From positions 1-49,651 of the forward strand of contig NZ_JAHHIR010000047.1 of assembly GCF_018678075.1 (NCBI RefSeq): DNA of 49,651 bases, written 5' to 3'. The translations under genes and the position numbers were made by a program. Below the pieces are notes generated by a model, which worked only from the letters and a program-made list of their open reading frames with translations, was not told where the DNA came from and made no database searches. Shown here one piece after another: positions 1-7,641 of this stretch. The stretch comes from Epibacterium ulvae (GTDB lineage: Bacteria; Pseudomonadota; Alphaproteobacteria; Rhodobacterales; Rhodobacteraceae). The stretch's first letter is position 1; every line of letters starts with the position of its first letter.

Positions 1-2
1 CC

Positions 3-122
3 ACCCCCTTCCACCTGCCCGAACCATGCCCCTGTTGCGGCGGCCCCATGCGCATTATCCAGATATTCCGGCGCGGCCAGAAACCAATGTCGCGCGCGCC
101 ACCAACGGAACAAGCCGCATGA
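3..122 (+). pseudogene. IS91-family transposase, C-terminal fragment
   Basis: Frame 3 is open from the window edge to a TGA at 120-122. It encodes about 39 residues with a CPCCGG zinc-knuckle-like motif followed by MRIIQIFRRGQKP and a short Pro/Ala-rich tail. This resembles the extreme C-terminus of IS91/ISCR-type (Y2, rolling-circle) transposases. The remainder of the gene lies upstream of the window, so whether the element is intact cannot be judged. It abuts the IS5 remnant within about 40 bases, suggesting nested insertions. The family call is from memory of the motif. Confidence 0.6.
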
Positions 123-162
123 GCGAACGACCGCCAAATACCATCAACCTATGCTGCCGGGC

Positions 163-753
163 AGTGGAAGGGGAGTGGAACGCCCGCAAGCACGGTGGTT
201 CCAAACGGCGTATCCACTGACCGACAGGGTCATGCGAAGCATGATCCCGAGAGGTTGGCGCAAGATACACATCGGGATCGATGAAGAAACACTGGAGGTG
301 CGGGCAGTCGAGGTCACCACCAGCAATGTCGGTGATGCACCGATGCTGCCGGAATTGCTTGCGCAGATCCCACCCGATCAGCACATCGGGAGCGTTACCG
401 CGGACGGAGCATACGACACCCGCAAATGCCACGACACAATCGCGGCTGGTGGTGCCCACGCTATCATTCCACCGCGTAAGAATGCCAAGCTCTGGAACCC
501 CACGAGCGCCGGCGCGATCGCCAGAAACGAAGCGGTCAATGCTTCGAGATACCTGGGCCGTGCGCTATGGAGGCGATGGAGCGGATACCACCGCAGAAGC
601 CGCGTCGAAACGAAGATGCATTGCTTGAAGCTGATGGGCCAAGGCCTCATGGCGCGGGACTTCGACCGGCAGGTCGCGGAGATCCAAATCCGTGTTGCAG
701 TCCTCAACCAGTACACCGCTCTTGGTATACCCATCACGGAGCCCGAAGGATAA
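163..753 (+). pseudogene. IS5-family transposase, 5'-truncated and frameshifted
   Basis: DDE transposase remnant. Frame 2 (about 163-214) reads VEGEWNARKHGGSKRR. After a 41-nt disruption, the protein continues in frame 1 as WRKIHIGIDEETLEVRAVEV through to the stop at 751-753. The second catalytic Asp (TADGAYDT) and the Glu (RSRVETK) are present. The first catalytic Asp (family motif DSTGIK) and the whole N-terminal half are missing. Upstream sequence belongs to the IS91 fragment. The C-terminus (VLNQYTALGIPITEPEG) matches the usual family ending, and the right terminal repeat follows at 789-807. The element is dead. Confidence 0.88.
215..255. repeat. 41-nt hairpin-bearing insertion in the IS5 transposase
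   Basis: The codons for KRRI (ending at 214) and WRK (starting at 256) should be contiguous in this family. Between them lie 41 extra bases that shift the frame. They contain a near-perfect stem, GGTCATGC (228-235) and GCATGATCC (239-247), around a 3-nt GAA loop with one bulge. The boundaries are inferred from the family protein, not from an intact copy. A comparable hairpin interrupts the IS481 transposase at the other end of the window. Confidence 0.5.
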
Positions 754-788
754 GCCCGTCCGGGGAAAGGGGAAGCCTGCCCAGCAAC

Positions 789-807
789 GGATTTGTGCAA
801 CAAAGCC
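789..807. repeat. IS5-family right terminal inverted repeat
   Basis: GGATTTGTGCAACAAAGCC sits 36 nt after the transposase stop. Its reverse complement, GGCTTTGTTGCACAAATCC, is the terminal repeat usual for this IS5 subgroup. No matching left copy is seen because the 5' part of the element is lost. Confidence 0.75.
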
Positions 808-931
808 TCGTGCGTTCATAAATCGGTTTTGGACTGAACGCGGGCAAAGCGCAGGTCTGACTGACTTTGAGCAATCCGACAGATAGCCTGTTTGATTGAT
901 TTCTGACGGTGCCGAGGGGAATTGGCGCTTA

Positions 932-959
932 ACCAAGAGCCCCGGTTAGAGCTCTTGGT
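932..959. other. Perfect inverted repeat downstream of ettA
   Basis: ACCAAGAGC (932-940) pairs with GCTCTTGGT (951-959) around a 10-nt loop, 22 nt beyond the ettA stop. There is no T-tract on either side, so it may be a weak terminator or an RNA 3'-end stabiliser for the minus-strand ettA message. The rest of 808-980 contains nothing recognisable. Confidence 0.45.
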
Positions 960-980
960 CGTTTCACTAATGAAGTGAGA

Positions 981-2648
981 TCAGCGCACGAATTTCTTGT
1001 GCTTCAAACGCTTAGGCTCCAATGCATCGGGGCCCAGACGGCGTTTTTTGTCTTCTTCATAGTCTTCAAAGTTGCCTTCGAACCATTCCACATGCGCGTC
1101 GCCTTCAAAGGCCAGGATGTGGGTACAGATCCGGTCGAGGAAGAAGCGATCGTGCGAGATCACCACCGCGCAGCCCGCAAAATCCACCAGCGCGTCTTCG
1201 AGCGCCCGCAGGGTTTCCACGTCCAAATCGTTGGTCGGTTCATCGAGCAGCAGCACGTTGCCGCCCTCTTTCAACAAACGCGCCATGTGGACCCGGTTGC
1301 GTTCACCACCGGACAACAGGTTCAGCGGTTTTTGCTGGTCGCCGCCTTTGAAATTGAACGAGGAGCAATAGGCGCGCGAGTTCACCTGCGCATCGCCCAG
1401 TTCAATGATCTCGGCGCCGCCGGAAATTGCTTCCCAAACGGTTTCATTGTCTTTCAGGTCATCGCGCGACTGGTCCACATAGGACAGTTTCACGGTGTCA
1501 CCATATTCAACACTGCCCTCATCAGGTTGTTCCTGACCGGTCAGCATCTTGAACAGGGTCGATTTACCGGCGCCGTTGGGGCCAATCACGCCCACAATAC
1601 CACCCGGCGGCAGCGAGAATTCTAGCCCTTCAACCAACAACGAGTCGCCAAAGCCTTTCTTGAGGCCGGCCACTTCGATCACTTTGGATCCCAGACGTGG
1701 ACCGTTCGGGATAACGATCTGGGCACGGCCGACCTTTTCACGCTCGGACTGCGAGGCCAGATCATTATAGGCGGCAATACGCGCTTTGGACTTCGCCTGA
1801 CGGGCCTTTTGACCCTGACGCATCCACTCCAACTCGCGCTCCAGCGTCTTTTGCTTGGATTTGTCTTCGCGCGCTTCCTGCGACAGACGTTTGGATTTCT
1901 GCTCCAACCAGCTGGAGTAGTTGCCCTCGTAAGGAATGCCACTGCCGCGATCCAGCTCCAGGATCCAGCTGGTGATATCGTCCAGGAAGTACCGGTCGTG
2001 GGTCACACAGAGGATGGTGCCTTTGTAGTCGATCAGGTGCTGTTGCAGCCAAGCGATGGTCTCGGCGTCCAGGTGGTTGGTCGGTTCATCGAGCAGCAGC
2101 ATATCCGGCGCTTCAAGCAGCAGCTTGCACAGGGCCACACGACGTTTTTCACCCCCAGACAGATCCTTGATCGGCGCATCATCCGGCGGGCAGCGCAGCG
2201 CTTCCATCGAGACGTCAACCTGGCTGTCCAGATCCCACAGATTGTCCGCGTCTATCGCGTCCTGCAGGACAGTCATCTCTTCCATCAGCTCGTCGGTGTA
2301 GTTTTCCGCCATCTCAACCGCGATCTGGTTGAAGCGGTCGACCTTGGCTTTCTTTTCGGCCACACCCAGCATGACGTTTTCCCGCACGCTCAGGCTCTCG
2401 TCCAGTTTGGGTTCCTGCGGCAGATAGCCAACCTTGGCCCCTTCGGCCGCCCAGGCCTCACCAGTGAAGTCCTTGTCCAGACCGGCCATGATCTTCATCA
2501 GCGTCGATTTACCAGCACCGTTGACACCGACCACACCGATTTTCACACCGGGCAGAAAGGACAGATGGATGTTTTCAAAGCATTTCTTGCCACCGGGGTA
2601 GGTCTTAGAGACCCCCTGCATGTGGTAGACGTATTGATAGGCCGCCAT
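981..2648 (-). CDS. ettA: Energy-dependent translational throttle protein EttA (ABC-F)
   Basis: Soluble ABC-F ATPase of 555 residues that binds the ribosomal E site and gates early elongation according to ATP/ADP level. It has two nucleotide-binding domains with Walker A motifs GVNGAGKST (residues 41-49) and GPNGAGKST (about 356). Each has an LSGGE signature (LSGGEKRR, LSGGERNR) and a Walker B (LLLDEPTNHLD, LLLDEPTNDLD). No membrane segments are present. The N-terminus (MAAYQYVYHMQGVSKTYPGGKKC) and total length match EttA rather than Uup or YheS. It is a single-gene unit between IS debris and the HNH-like gene. An ABC-F resistance paralogue is unlikely given the match. Confidence 0.95.
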   Translation of the reverse strand: MAAYQYVYHMQGVSKTYPGGKKCFENIHLSFLPGVKIGVVGVNGAGKSTLMKIMAGLDKDFTGEAWAAEGAKVGYLPQEPKLDESLSVRENVMLGVAEKKAKVDRFNQIAVEMAENYTDELMEEMTVLQDAIDADNLWDLDSQVDVSMEALRCPPDDAPIKDLSGGEKRRVALCKLLLEAPDMLLLDEPTNHLDAETIAWLQQHLIDYKGTILCVTHDRYFLDDITSWILELDRGSGIPYEGNYSSWLEQKSKRLSQEAREDKSKQKTLERELEWMRQGQKARQAKSKARIAAYNDLASQSEREKVGRAQIVIPNGPRLGSKVIEVAGLKKGFGDSLLVEGLEFSLPPGGIVGVIGPNGAGKSTLFKMLTGQEQPDEGSVEYGDTVKLSYVDQSRDDLKDNETVWEAISGGAEIIELGDAQVNSRAYCSSFNFKGGDQQKPLNLLSGGERNRVHMARLLKEGGNVLLLDEPTNDLDVETLRALEDALVDFAGCAVVISHDRFFLDRICTHILAFEGDAHVEWFEGNFEDYEEDKKRRLGPDALEPKRLKHKKFVR

Positions 2649-2830
2649 TTGGTTGCTCCGTCATGGGGGGAAGTTGTTTGGCAGGTGTGATAGCGGATGG
2701 CGGGGGCGGGGGCAATGGATGTGCTTGTTGGCTGGCGTACTGCAACTTTATGCTTCTTCAAGGTGATTGATTTGTAGAGTGGCTTAACTCACCATGGGTT
2801 GGTGCTTATGGCTAGTGAAGGAGGTTTACG

Positions 2831-3700
2831 GTGGCGCCCAGACGAAAGCAGTGCATTTTTTGCGGTTCAAAAGAAAAAATGTCGGCAGAACATATTTGGG
2901 GCAAACAGATTCAAAAAATGTACCCGCACTTAGATTTCAAAAAGCACAATCTCAAGAGCGAAAGAACTGGGCTTTCAGCAGATGAATTAATTCAAACGAT
3001 GCAAGGAGGGTATGCGAAAAAAGGGCATGCTTTCGGTCACACCTATAGGTGCGTGTGTCAAATTTGCAATAGCGGTTGGATGAGCGAAATAGATGACGAA
3101 GCTTTTAAGGTCTTCAAAAAGTTTAAAAAAGAGATGTGTTGGGTTCTTGGAGAGAAAGAACAGCTTGCGCTGGCGCGATATGCTTTTCTCAAGTCTCACA
3201 TAATAATGGCGGAGTCGCATGACAAGATGGGCGGCTTCGAAAGTGTAGCTAACTTCCACGGAAGGCGAATGAATTCGTTCCGCGAGACGCAGATTCTACC
3301 GGCCGGATTTAGAGTGTACTTAGGTGTCCCACCTAGGTTGGTAGGGTTGGATTACGCGAGATCTGCACTAAACCCGCCTAGTTCTTGGAACTATCATCCG
3401 CTGTATGCGGATAAAGAAATCTTCTTTTTTAATATTATGATGTTACCCTTCGTTGCATTGTGTATAACCAATGCGCCTGAAATCGATTTTGTATTTCGTC
3501 GACAGTTAGCGTTGGGGCAACTAGGGCTACTGGGGCCCTATGAACGCGACCTGTCGAGTTTCATGCTTCGTGAGACAGAAAGATTTTTTTTGGAGGAGGA
3601 AGCACTAATTGCAATGGAACTATTTTGTTCGAGATCCGCTGTGAGTTTACCAGTGAGGCGAAATCATAGACGCCCAAGTTTTCCGCAAGATCCGGGCTGA
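2831..3700 (+). CDS. HNH-like zinc-finger protein of unknown function
   Basis: 289-residue protein. The N-terminus has C8-x2-C11, then an EHIW motif (H21), then C76-x2-C79-N-x-G-W, the layout of treble-clef HNH/His-Me finger nucleases. The remaining 200 residues match nothing I recognise. It starts with GTG; AAGGAGG at 2818-2824 lies 6 nt upstream and fixes that start. Base composition is clearly AT-richer than the neighbours, with rare-looking codons and A-runs, so it was probably acquired horizontally. It stands alone, with no partner gene, close to IS debris. A nuclease role in defence is possible but unproven; a non-catalytic zinc-binding protein is the alternative. Confidence 0.6.
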   Translation: MAPRRKQCIFCGSKEKMSAEHIWGKQIQKMYPHLDFKKHNLKSERTGLSADELIQTMQGGYAKKGHAFGHTYRCVCQICNSGWMSEIDDEAFKVFKKFKKEMCWVLGEKEQLALARYAFLKSHIIMAESHDKMGGFESVANFHGRRMNSFRETQILPAGFRVYLGVPPRLVGLDYARSALNPPSSWNYHPLYADKEIFFFNIMMLPFVALCITNAPEIDFVFRRQLALGQLGLLGPYERDLSSFMLRETERFFLEEEALIAMELFCSRSAVSLPVRRNHRRPSFPQDPG

Positions 3701-3756
3701 TCCAACCGCCTGCACCCCATAGATCCATAAGCAGTCCCAACCACAGGAGAGCGCTT

Positions 3757-4224
3757 ATGTCCTATCGCATCACAGGTCTCGAACCCGATCAATTCACGCC
3801 ACTTTTCGGCCTCTCAGATGCTGAACTGGCGGAACAACACATCACCCGCCACCATGTGACCGAACCCCATGCCTGCCCGGATCGCGTAACCATGGTGGAT
3901 CTGGAACCGGGGGAGACCGCGCTGCTTTTGAACTATGAACACCTGCCCGTCGACAGCCCCTATCGATCGCGCCACGCGATCTACGTCAAAGAGGGCGCGA
4001 CCACGCCCTACACTCAAACCGGTGAGGTGCCAGATGTCATGCAACGCCGCACCCTGGCGCTGCGCGGGATCGATAGCGGCGGCTCTATCGTCGATGCGGT
4101 TCTGGCCACGGGCGACGGGATCGAGCCACAAATCCTGCAGCTGTTTGAAAACCCTGACATCGCCTATATCCACGCCCATTACGCGCAACGCGGCTGTTTC
4201 TCGGCCCGGATCGATCGCGCGTAA
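3757..4224 (+). CDS. DUF1203 domain protein
   Basis: 155-residue soluble protein covering a complete DUF1203 domain, from MSYRITGLEPDQFTPLFGLSD to HAHYAQRGCFSARID. The C-terminal HAHxAxRGCF motif is typical of the family. The biochemical role of DUF1203 is unknown. A good ribosome-binding site (CAGGAGAG) precedes the ATG. The gene is monocistronic, converging on the MarR-GNAT gene with a hairpin between them. No signal peptide or membrane segment is seen. Confidence 0.85.
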   Translation: MSYRITGLEPDQFTPLFGLSDAELAEQHITRHHVTEPHACPDRVTMVDLEPGETALLLNYEHLPVDSPYRSRHAIYVKEGATTPYTQTGEVPDVMQRRTLALRGIDSGGSIVDAVLATGDGIEPQILQLFENPDIAYIHAHYAQRGCFSARIDRA

Positions 4225-4266
4225 CGCCCGGCTTTCATCTTTTCAAAAATACTTAAAACCCAACAG

Positions 4267-4297
4267 GGGCCGCACTATACAACAGCTGCGGCCCTTG
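4267..4297. terminator. Hairpin between convergent genes
   Basis: GGGCCGCA (4267-4274) pairs with TGCGGCCC (4287-4294) around a 12-nt loop, followed by a weak T-containing tail. It lies between the convergent DUF1203 and MarR-GNAT genes and could terminate either. Confidence 0.55.
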
Positions 4298-4315
4298 CCC
4301 CCTTTAAAATGCCCG

Positions 4316-5191
4316 TCACAGCACCTTCTCAAAAAACAAATCGGGGTAGGGGTCATCGTTGAAGCGCGCGATCTGCGACCAGCCGAGTTTTGGATACAGC
4401 GCTGAGGCCTCGGGCAGGGCGGAATTGGTGTCCAGTCGCAACCGCGATATGCCAAGGTCGCGTGCAGTTTCTTCACACAGATCCATCAGACGGCGCGCCA
4501 GCCCCAGCCCCCGGGCAAAGGGCGCAACCCACAGACGCTTGATCTCAGCATACCCTTTGTCGGTACCTTTCAGCCCCACGCAGCCCTGCGGCAACCCGTC
4601 GGAAAAGGCGACATAAAAGGCGCCGCGCGGGGCCATCATGTCCACCGCTTCCGGATTGGCCGATAGCGACACGTCAAATCCGCAGTCCAGTCGGCGACCC
4701 AATTCGGCGTAAAATTCCTGTAAACACCACACGGCTTCGGTCGCGCGCGGATCGCAAAGATGGATTTCCATCCGCTCCGCCGCCAGGGCCGAGGCCACCA
4801 GATCCATCGCCGCCAACAGCGCATCGGGGCGTGGGTGGCGCTCCAGCATCGCGCGTGCCTGTAGATCTGACAGCGCGTCATAGGCCTGCGCCTCGTGTCG
4901 GCCGGTCTCAGTCAGCAGCGCATGGCGTTTGCGGGCATCTTGCTGGTCCTGTTCCAGATGGAGCAACCCTTCCTGTTCCAGGGCCTTTAACGCCCGGCTC
5001 AGCACCGCTTTGTCGAGGTTCAGGTAGCGCCGGATCACCCCAAGGTCGCTGCCAAAATGGCCAATGGCATGCAGCACGCGTGCATAGCCCAAGGGACGAC
5101 CACGTCCCAGAAAAGATGTGTCGAGCGCGCCGACCTCGGTCGTGACGGCGCGGTTAAAACGGCGGATGCGGGCAATGGGCTCAAGTGTCAT
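4316..5191 (-). CDS. MarR-type regulator fused to a GNAT acetyltransferase
   Basis: 291 residues in two parts. Residues 1 to about 140 are a MarR winged helix-turn-helix domain (LDKAVLSRALKALEQEGLL recognition region, then a DARKRHALLTETG wing). From about 150 to the end is a GNAT fold with the acetyl-CoA loop RLWVAPFARGLGLARRL. This fusion is a known bifunctional architecture, but its substrates are mostly undetermined. Two tandem TTGAC-N4-GTCAA palindromes lie directly upstream of the start codon, so autoregulation is very likely. It is divergent from nadD. Confidence 0.88.
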   Translation of the reverse strand: MTLEPIARIRRFNRAVTTEVGALDTSFLGRGRPLGYARVLHAIGHFGSDLGVIRRYLNLDKAVLSRALKALEQEGLLHLEQDQQDARKRHALLTETGRHEAQAYDALSDLQARAMLERHPRPDALLAAMDLVASALAAERMEIHLCDPRATEAVWCLQEFYAELGRRLDCGFDVSLSANPEAVDMMAPRGAFYVAFSDGLPQGCVGLKGTDKGYAEIKRLWVAPFARGLGLARRLMDLCEETARDLGISRLRLDTNSALPEASALYPKLGWSQIARFNDDPYPDLFFEKVL

Positions 5192-5195
5192 GTGG

Positions 5196-5226
5196 TTGAC
5201 TTACGTCAATGGTTGACGTTGGTCAA
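5196..5226. promoter_or_regulatory. Two tandem palindromic operators, probably for the MarR-GNAT regulator
   Basis: TTGACttacGTCAA at 5196-5209 and TTGACgttgGTCAA at 5213-5226 are separated by 3 nt. Each has perfect 5-bp arms around a 4-nt spacer, and their centres are 17 bp apart, near 1.6 helical turns. They begin 5 nt upstream of the MarR-GNAT start codon, overlapping its expected ribosome-binding or promoter region, and lie about 85 nt upstream of nadD. MarR dimers bind such palindromes; assignment to this protein is inferred from adjacency. Confidence 0.75.
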
Positions 5227-5308
5227 TTAATAAAGTCTCTGCCCCTTGCACGGTTTTTCTATCGGCTTCTGATTGATCCCGCATGATTTTCTGTGCATCA
5301 GTGCCAAG

Positions 5309-5953
5309 GTGACACAAACGCTGCCGCATATCCGGGCGGGCCAGACCGTCGGCCTATTGGGGGGATCCTTCGATCCGCCTCATTCGGGGCATGTGGCCAT
5401 CAGCGAAGCCGCGATGCGCCGGTTTGGGCTGGATCACCTGTTCTGGCTGGCCTCTCCGGGCAACCCATTAAAAGTACATGCGCCTGCTGCAATGGAGCGT
5501 CGTATGGCTGCGGCGCGGGATCTGCTGACCCATCCGCGCATTCACGTCAGCGATATTGAGGCTCGGATGGGCACCCGCTACACGGCCCAGACCCTGCTTC
5601 GTCTGCGTGCACGTCATCCAGGGGTGCGGTTTGTCTGGTTGATGGGGGCCGACAATCTGGTGCATTTCCATCACTGGAAGGACTGGCGCGAGATTCTGAA
5701 TACTGTCGGCGTCGGTGTGCTGGCCCGTCCCGGAGATCGCATTCGTGCGCGCCTTTCGCCTGCCGCCCGCATCTATCGCCACGCACTGTTGAAGGGGCGG
5801 CAAAGCCAGCTGTTGTCGATGCGCCCGGCTCCGGCCTGGTGTTTTATCAATGTCCCGATGGTCGATCTGTCGTCTTCTGAAATTCGCGCGCGCGGCGGTT
5901 GGGCCAGAGAGAGTCCTGATGCAGACGAAATGCTGCGAAAAACACAAGAGTGA
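5309..5953 (+). CDS. nadD: Nicotinate-nucleotide adenylyltransferase NadD
   Basis: Transfers AMP from ATP to nicotinate mononucleotide in NAD biosynthesis (cytoplasmic). The nucleotidyltransferase signature [15 protein letters not shown] is near the N-terminus, and the ISSTxIR-type motif appears as [11 protein letters not shown] near the C-terminus. The start is uncertain. A GTG at 5309 gives the usual short N-terminus before the G-rich loop. An in-frame TTG at 5273 would add 12 residues ([12 protein letters not shown]). Neither has a strong ribosome-binding site. dacB follows after about 60 nt and may be co-transcribed. Confidence 0.88.
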   Translation: MTQTLPHIRAGQTVGLLGGSFDPPHSGHVAISEAAMRRFGLDHLFWLASPGNPLKVHAPAAMERRMAAARDLLTHPRIHVSDIEARMGTRYTAQTLLRLRARHPGVRFVWLMGADNLVHFHHWKDWREILNTVGVGVLARPGDRIRARLSPAARIYRHALLKGRQSQLLSMRPAPAWCFINVPMVDLSSSEIRARGGWARESPDADEMLRKTQE

Positions 5954-6014
5954 CTTGTAAATCAGCACAAGATCGTTTGTCGTTTCGCAAGGATTTTAGC
6001 AGAATATCGCAGCG

Positions 6015-7505
6015 ATGATGAACCGCCGTTCTTTCCTTTTGTCCGGGCTGATGTCCGGCGTTGCCGCCGGGGTGGCGCAGGCCAATGCGCCGCTTGTGTC
6101 CCTGCGTCCATTGGCGCGCGCAGGCGGGCCGATCAGCGCCACCGCCAATGGTGGCCTATCGGGCGTTCTGGCGCGGGCGGGTCTTTCGGGCAAAGTGGTC
6201 TGTGCGGTTGCCGATGTCTCCACCGGCGCATTGCTGGAGGAGGAGGGGGGCGCGTCCACCTTACCGCCTGCAAGTGTCGCCAAAGCGCTGACGGCGCTTT
6301 ACGCGCTCGATACACTGGGCGCCAATCACCGCTTCTCGACCGAGCTGGTGGCGACAGGCCCCGTATCGGGCGGCGTTTTGCAGGGCGATCTGGTCCTGTC
6401 GGGCGGCGGCGACAGCATGCTGACCACCGATCATCTGGCGCAAATGGCCCGCAGCCTCAAAGAGGCGGGCATTCGCGAAGTGCGCGGCGACTTCCGGATC
6501 TGGGATGGGGCCTTGCCGATGATCAAAACGATCGATCCGGGCCAGCCGGATCATGTGGGCTATAGCCCTGCGATTTCGGGCATCGCTTTGAATTTCAACC
6601 GGGTTCATTTTGAATGGAAACGCGGTGGCAGCGGCTGGAACGTCTTGATGGACGCCCGAACCGAACGGTATCGCCCGACGGTGTCGATGGCGCGGATGCA
6701 GGTCGCGCAGCGCAGCGTGCCGGTCTACACCTATGCCGACAAGGGCGGTGCGGATCATTGGACGGTTGCGCGCGGCGCGTTGGGCAATGGCGGGGCGCGC
6801 TGGTTGCCGGTACGCAAACCGGCGGCCTATGCTGCGGATGTCTTTCTCACCATGGCGCGTTCGCAGGGTATTGTGCTGAAGGCCGCGAAACAGGCCACAC
6901 ATGCGCCGCGTGGGCAGGTGGTCGCGGTACACCAAAGCCCACCGTTGTCGGTCATGCTCAAGGCGATGCTGCGGTTTTCCAACAATCTGATGGCCGAAAT
7001 GATCGGGCTGTCCGCCACGCGTGCGCGCGGCGTGGCTGCGAAAACACTGGCCCAATCCGGCGACGTCATGAGCCGCTGGGCCGCCGATAAATACGGTATG
7101 AAGCGCAGCAAGCTGGTGGATCACTCTGGGCTGGGTTCGAAATCCAAAATGGCTCCGACCGATCTGGTTGCGGCCCTTATTGCGGCGCATCGCGCTGGGC
7201 AATTGAAACCCCTGCTCAAGGATTTTCCCCTGCGTGACGCCAACCGCCGCGTGATCAAGGACCACCGGATCAAGGTCACGGCCAAAACCGGCACATTGAA
7301 TTTTGTCTCGGGCCTTGGCGGGTTTATGACCGCCGCCGACGGGACCGAGCTTGCCTTTGCTATCTTCACCGCAGATGAGGACGCGCGTGCAGCCCTCAGT
7401 CGGGCAGAGCGGGAGCGCCCGCAAGGGGCGCGCACCTGGAATCGCAAGGCCAAGGATCTGCAGCAGAAGCTGATCGAACGTTGGGACGCGGTTTACGGTG
7501 CCTAA
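6015..7505 (+). CDS. dacB: D-alanyl-D-alanine carboxypeptidase/endopeptidase (PBP4, DacB)
   Basis: Periplasmic class C low-molecular-weight penicillin-binding protein of 496 residues that trims or cleaves peptidoglycan cross-links. An export signal with a twin-Arg-like start (MNRRSFLLSG) ends near residue 22 at an AQA-like cleavage site. Catalytic motifs are SVAK (Ser87, Lys90), SNN (in RFSNNLMAEM) and KTG (in AKTGTLNF). The long insertion domain typical of PBP4 lies between SxxK and SxN. A second ATG one codon downstream (6018) is an equally good start. It follows nadD closely. Confidence 0.92.
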   Translation: MMNRRSFLLSGLMSGVAAGVAQANAPLVSLRPLARAGGPISATANGGLSGVLARAGLSGKVVCAVADVSTGALLEEEGGASTLPPASVAKALTALYALDTLGANHRFSTELVATGPVSGGVLQGDLVLSGGGDSMLTTDHLAQMARSLKEAGIREVRGDFRIWDGALPMIKTIDPGQPDHVGYSPAISGIALNFNRVHFEWKRGGSGWNVLMDARTERYRPTVSMARMQVAQRSVPVYTYADKGGADHWTVARGALGNGGARWLPVRKPAAYAADVFLTMARSQGIVLKAAKQATHAPRGQVVAVHQSPPLSVMLKAMLRFSNNLMAEMIGLSATRARGVAAKTLAQSGDVMSRWAADKYGMKRSKLVDHSGLGSKSKMAPTDLVAALIAAHRAGQLKPLLKDFPLRDANRRVIKDHRIKVTAKTGTLNFVSGLGGFMTAADGTELAFAIFTADEDARAALSRAERERPQGARTWNRKAKDLQQKLIERWDAVYGA

Positions 7506-7616
7506 CTGCTCCTGCGCCGACCACCCCGCCCAATCCACGCACAACCGGCCTTTTGTGATGCGTCTTTGACATCGCCGCGCTTGACTTTCGCCGTTTGGCG
7601 GGGAACACAGGCGCAA

Positions 7617-7630
7617 CTTTGTATACAAAG
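7617..7630. promoter_or_regulatory. Perfect palindrome CTTTGTATACAAAG, probable GntR operator
   Basis: A 14-bp perfect palindrome containing TTGTATACAA (7619-7628), ending 11 nt before the start codon of the amidohydrolase gene. The same core recurs three times between the two promoters at 10100-10347. It matches the TTGTNTACAA style recognised by FCD/VanR-type GntR regulators. The GntR gene at the end of this locus is the natural candidate (inference). Confidence 0.75.
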
Positions 7631-7641
7631 AGAGGCTCGCT

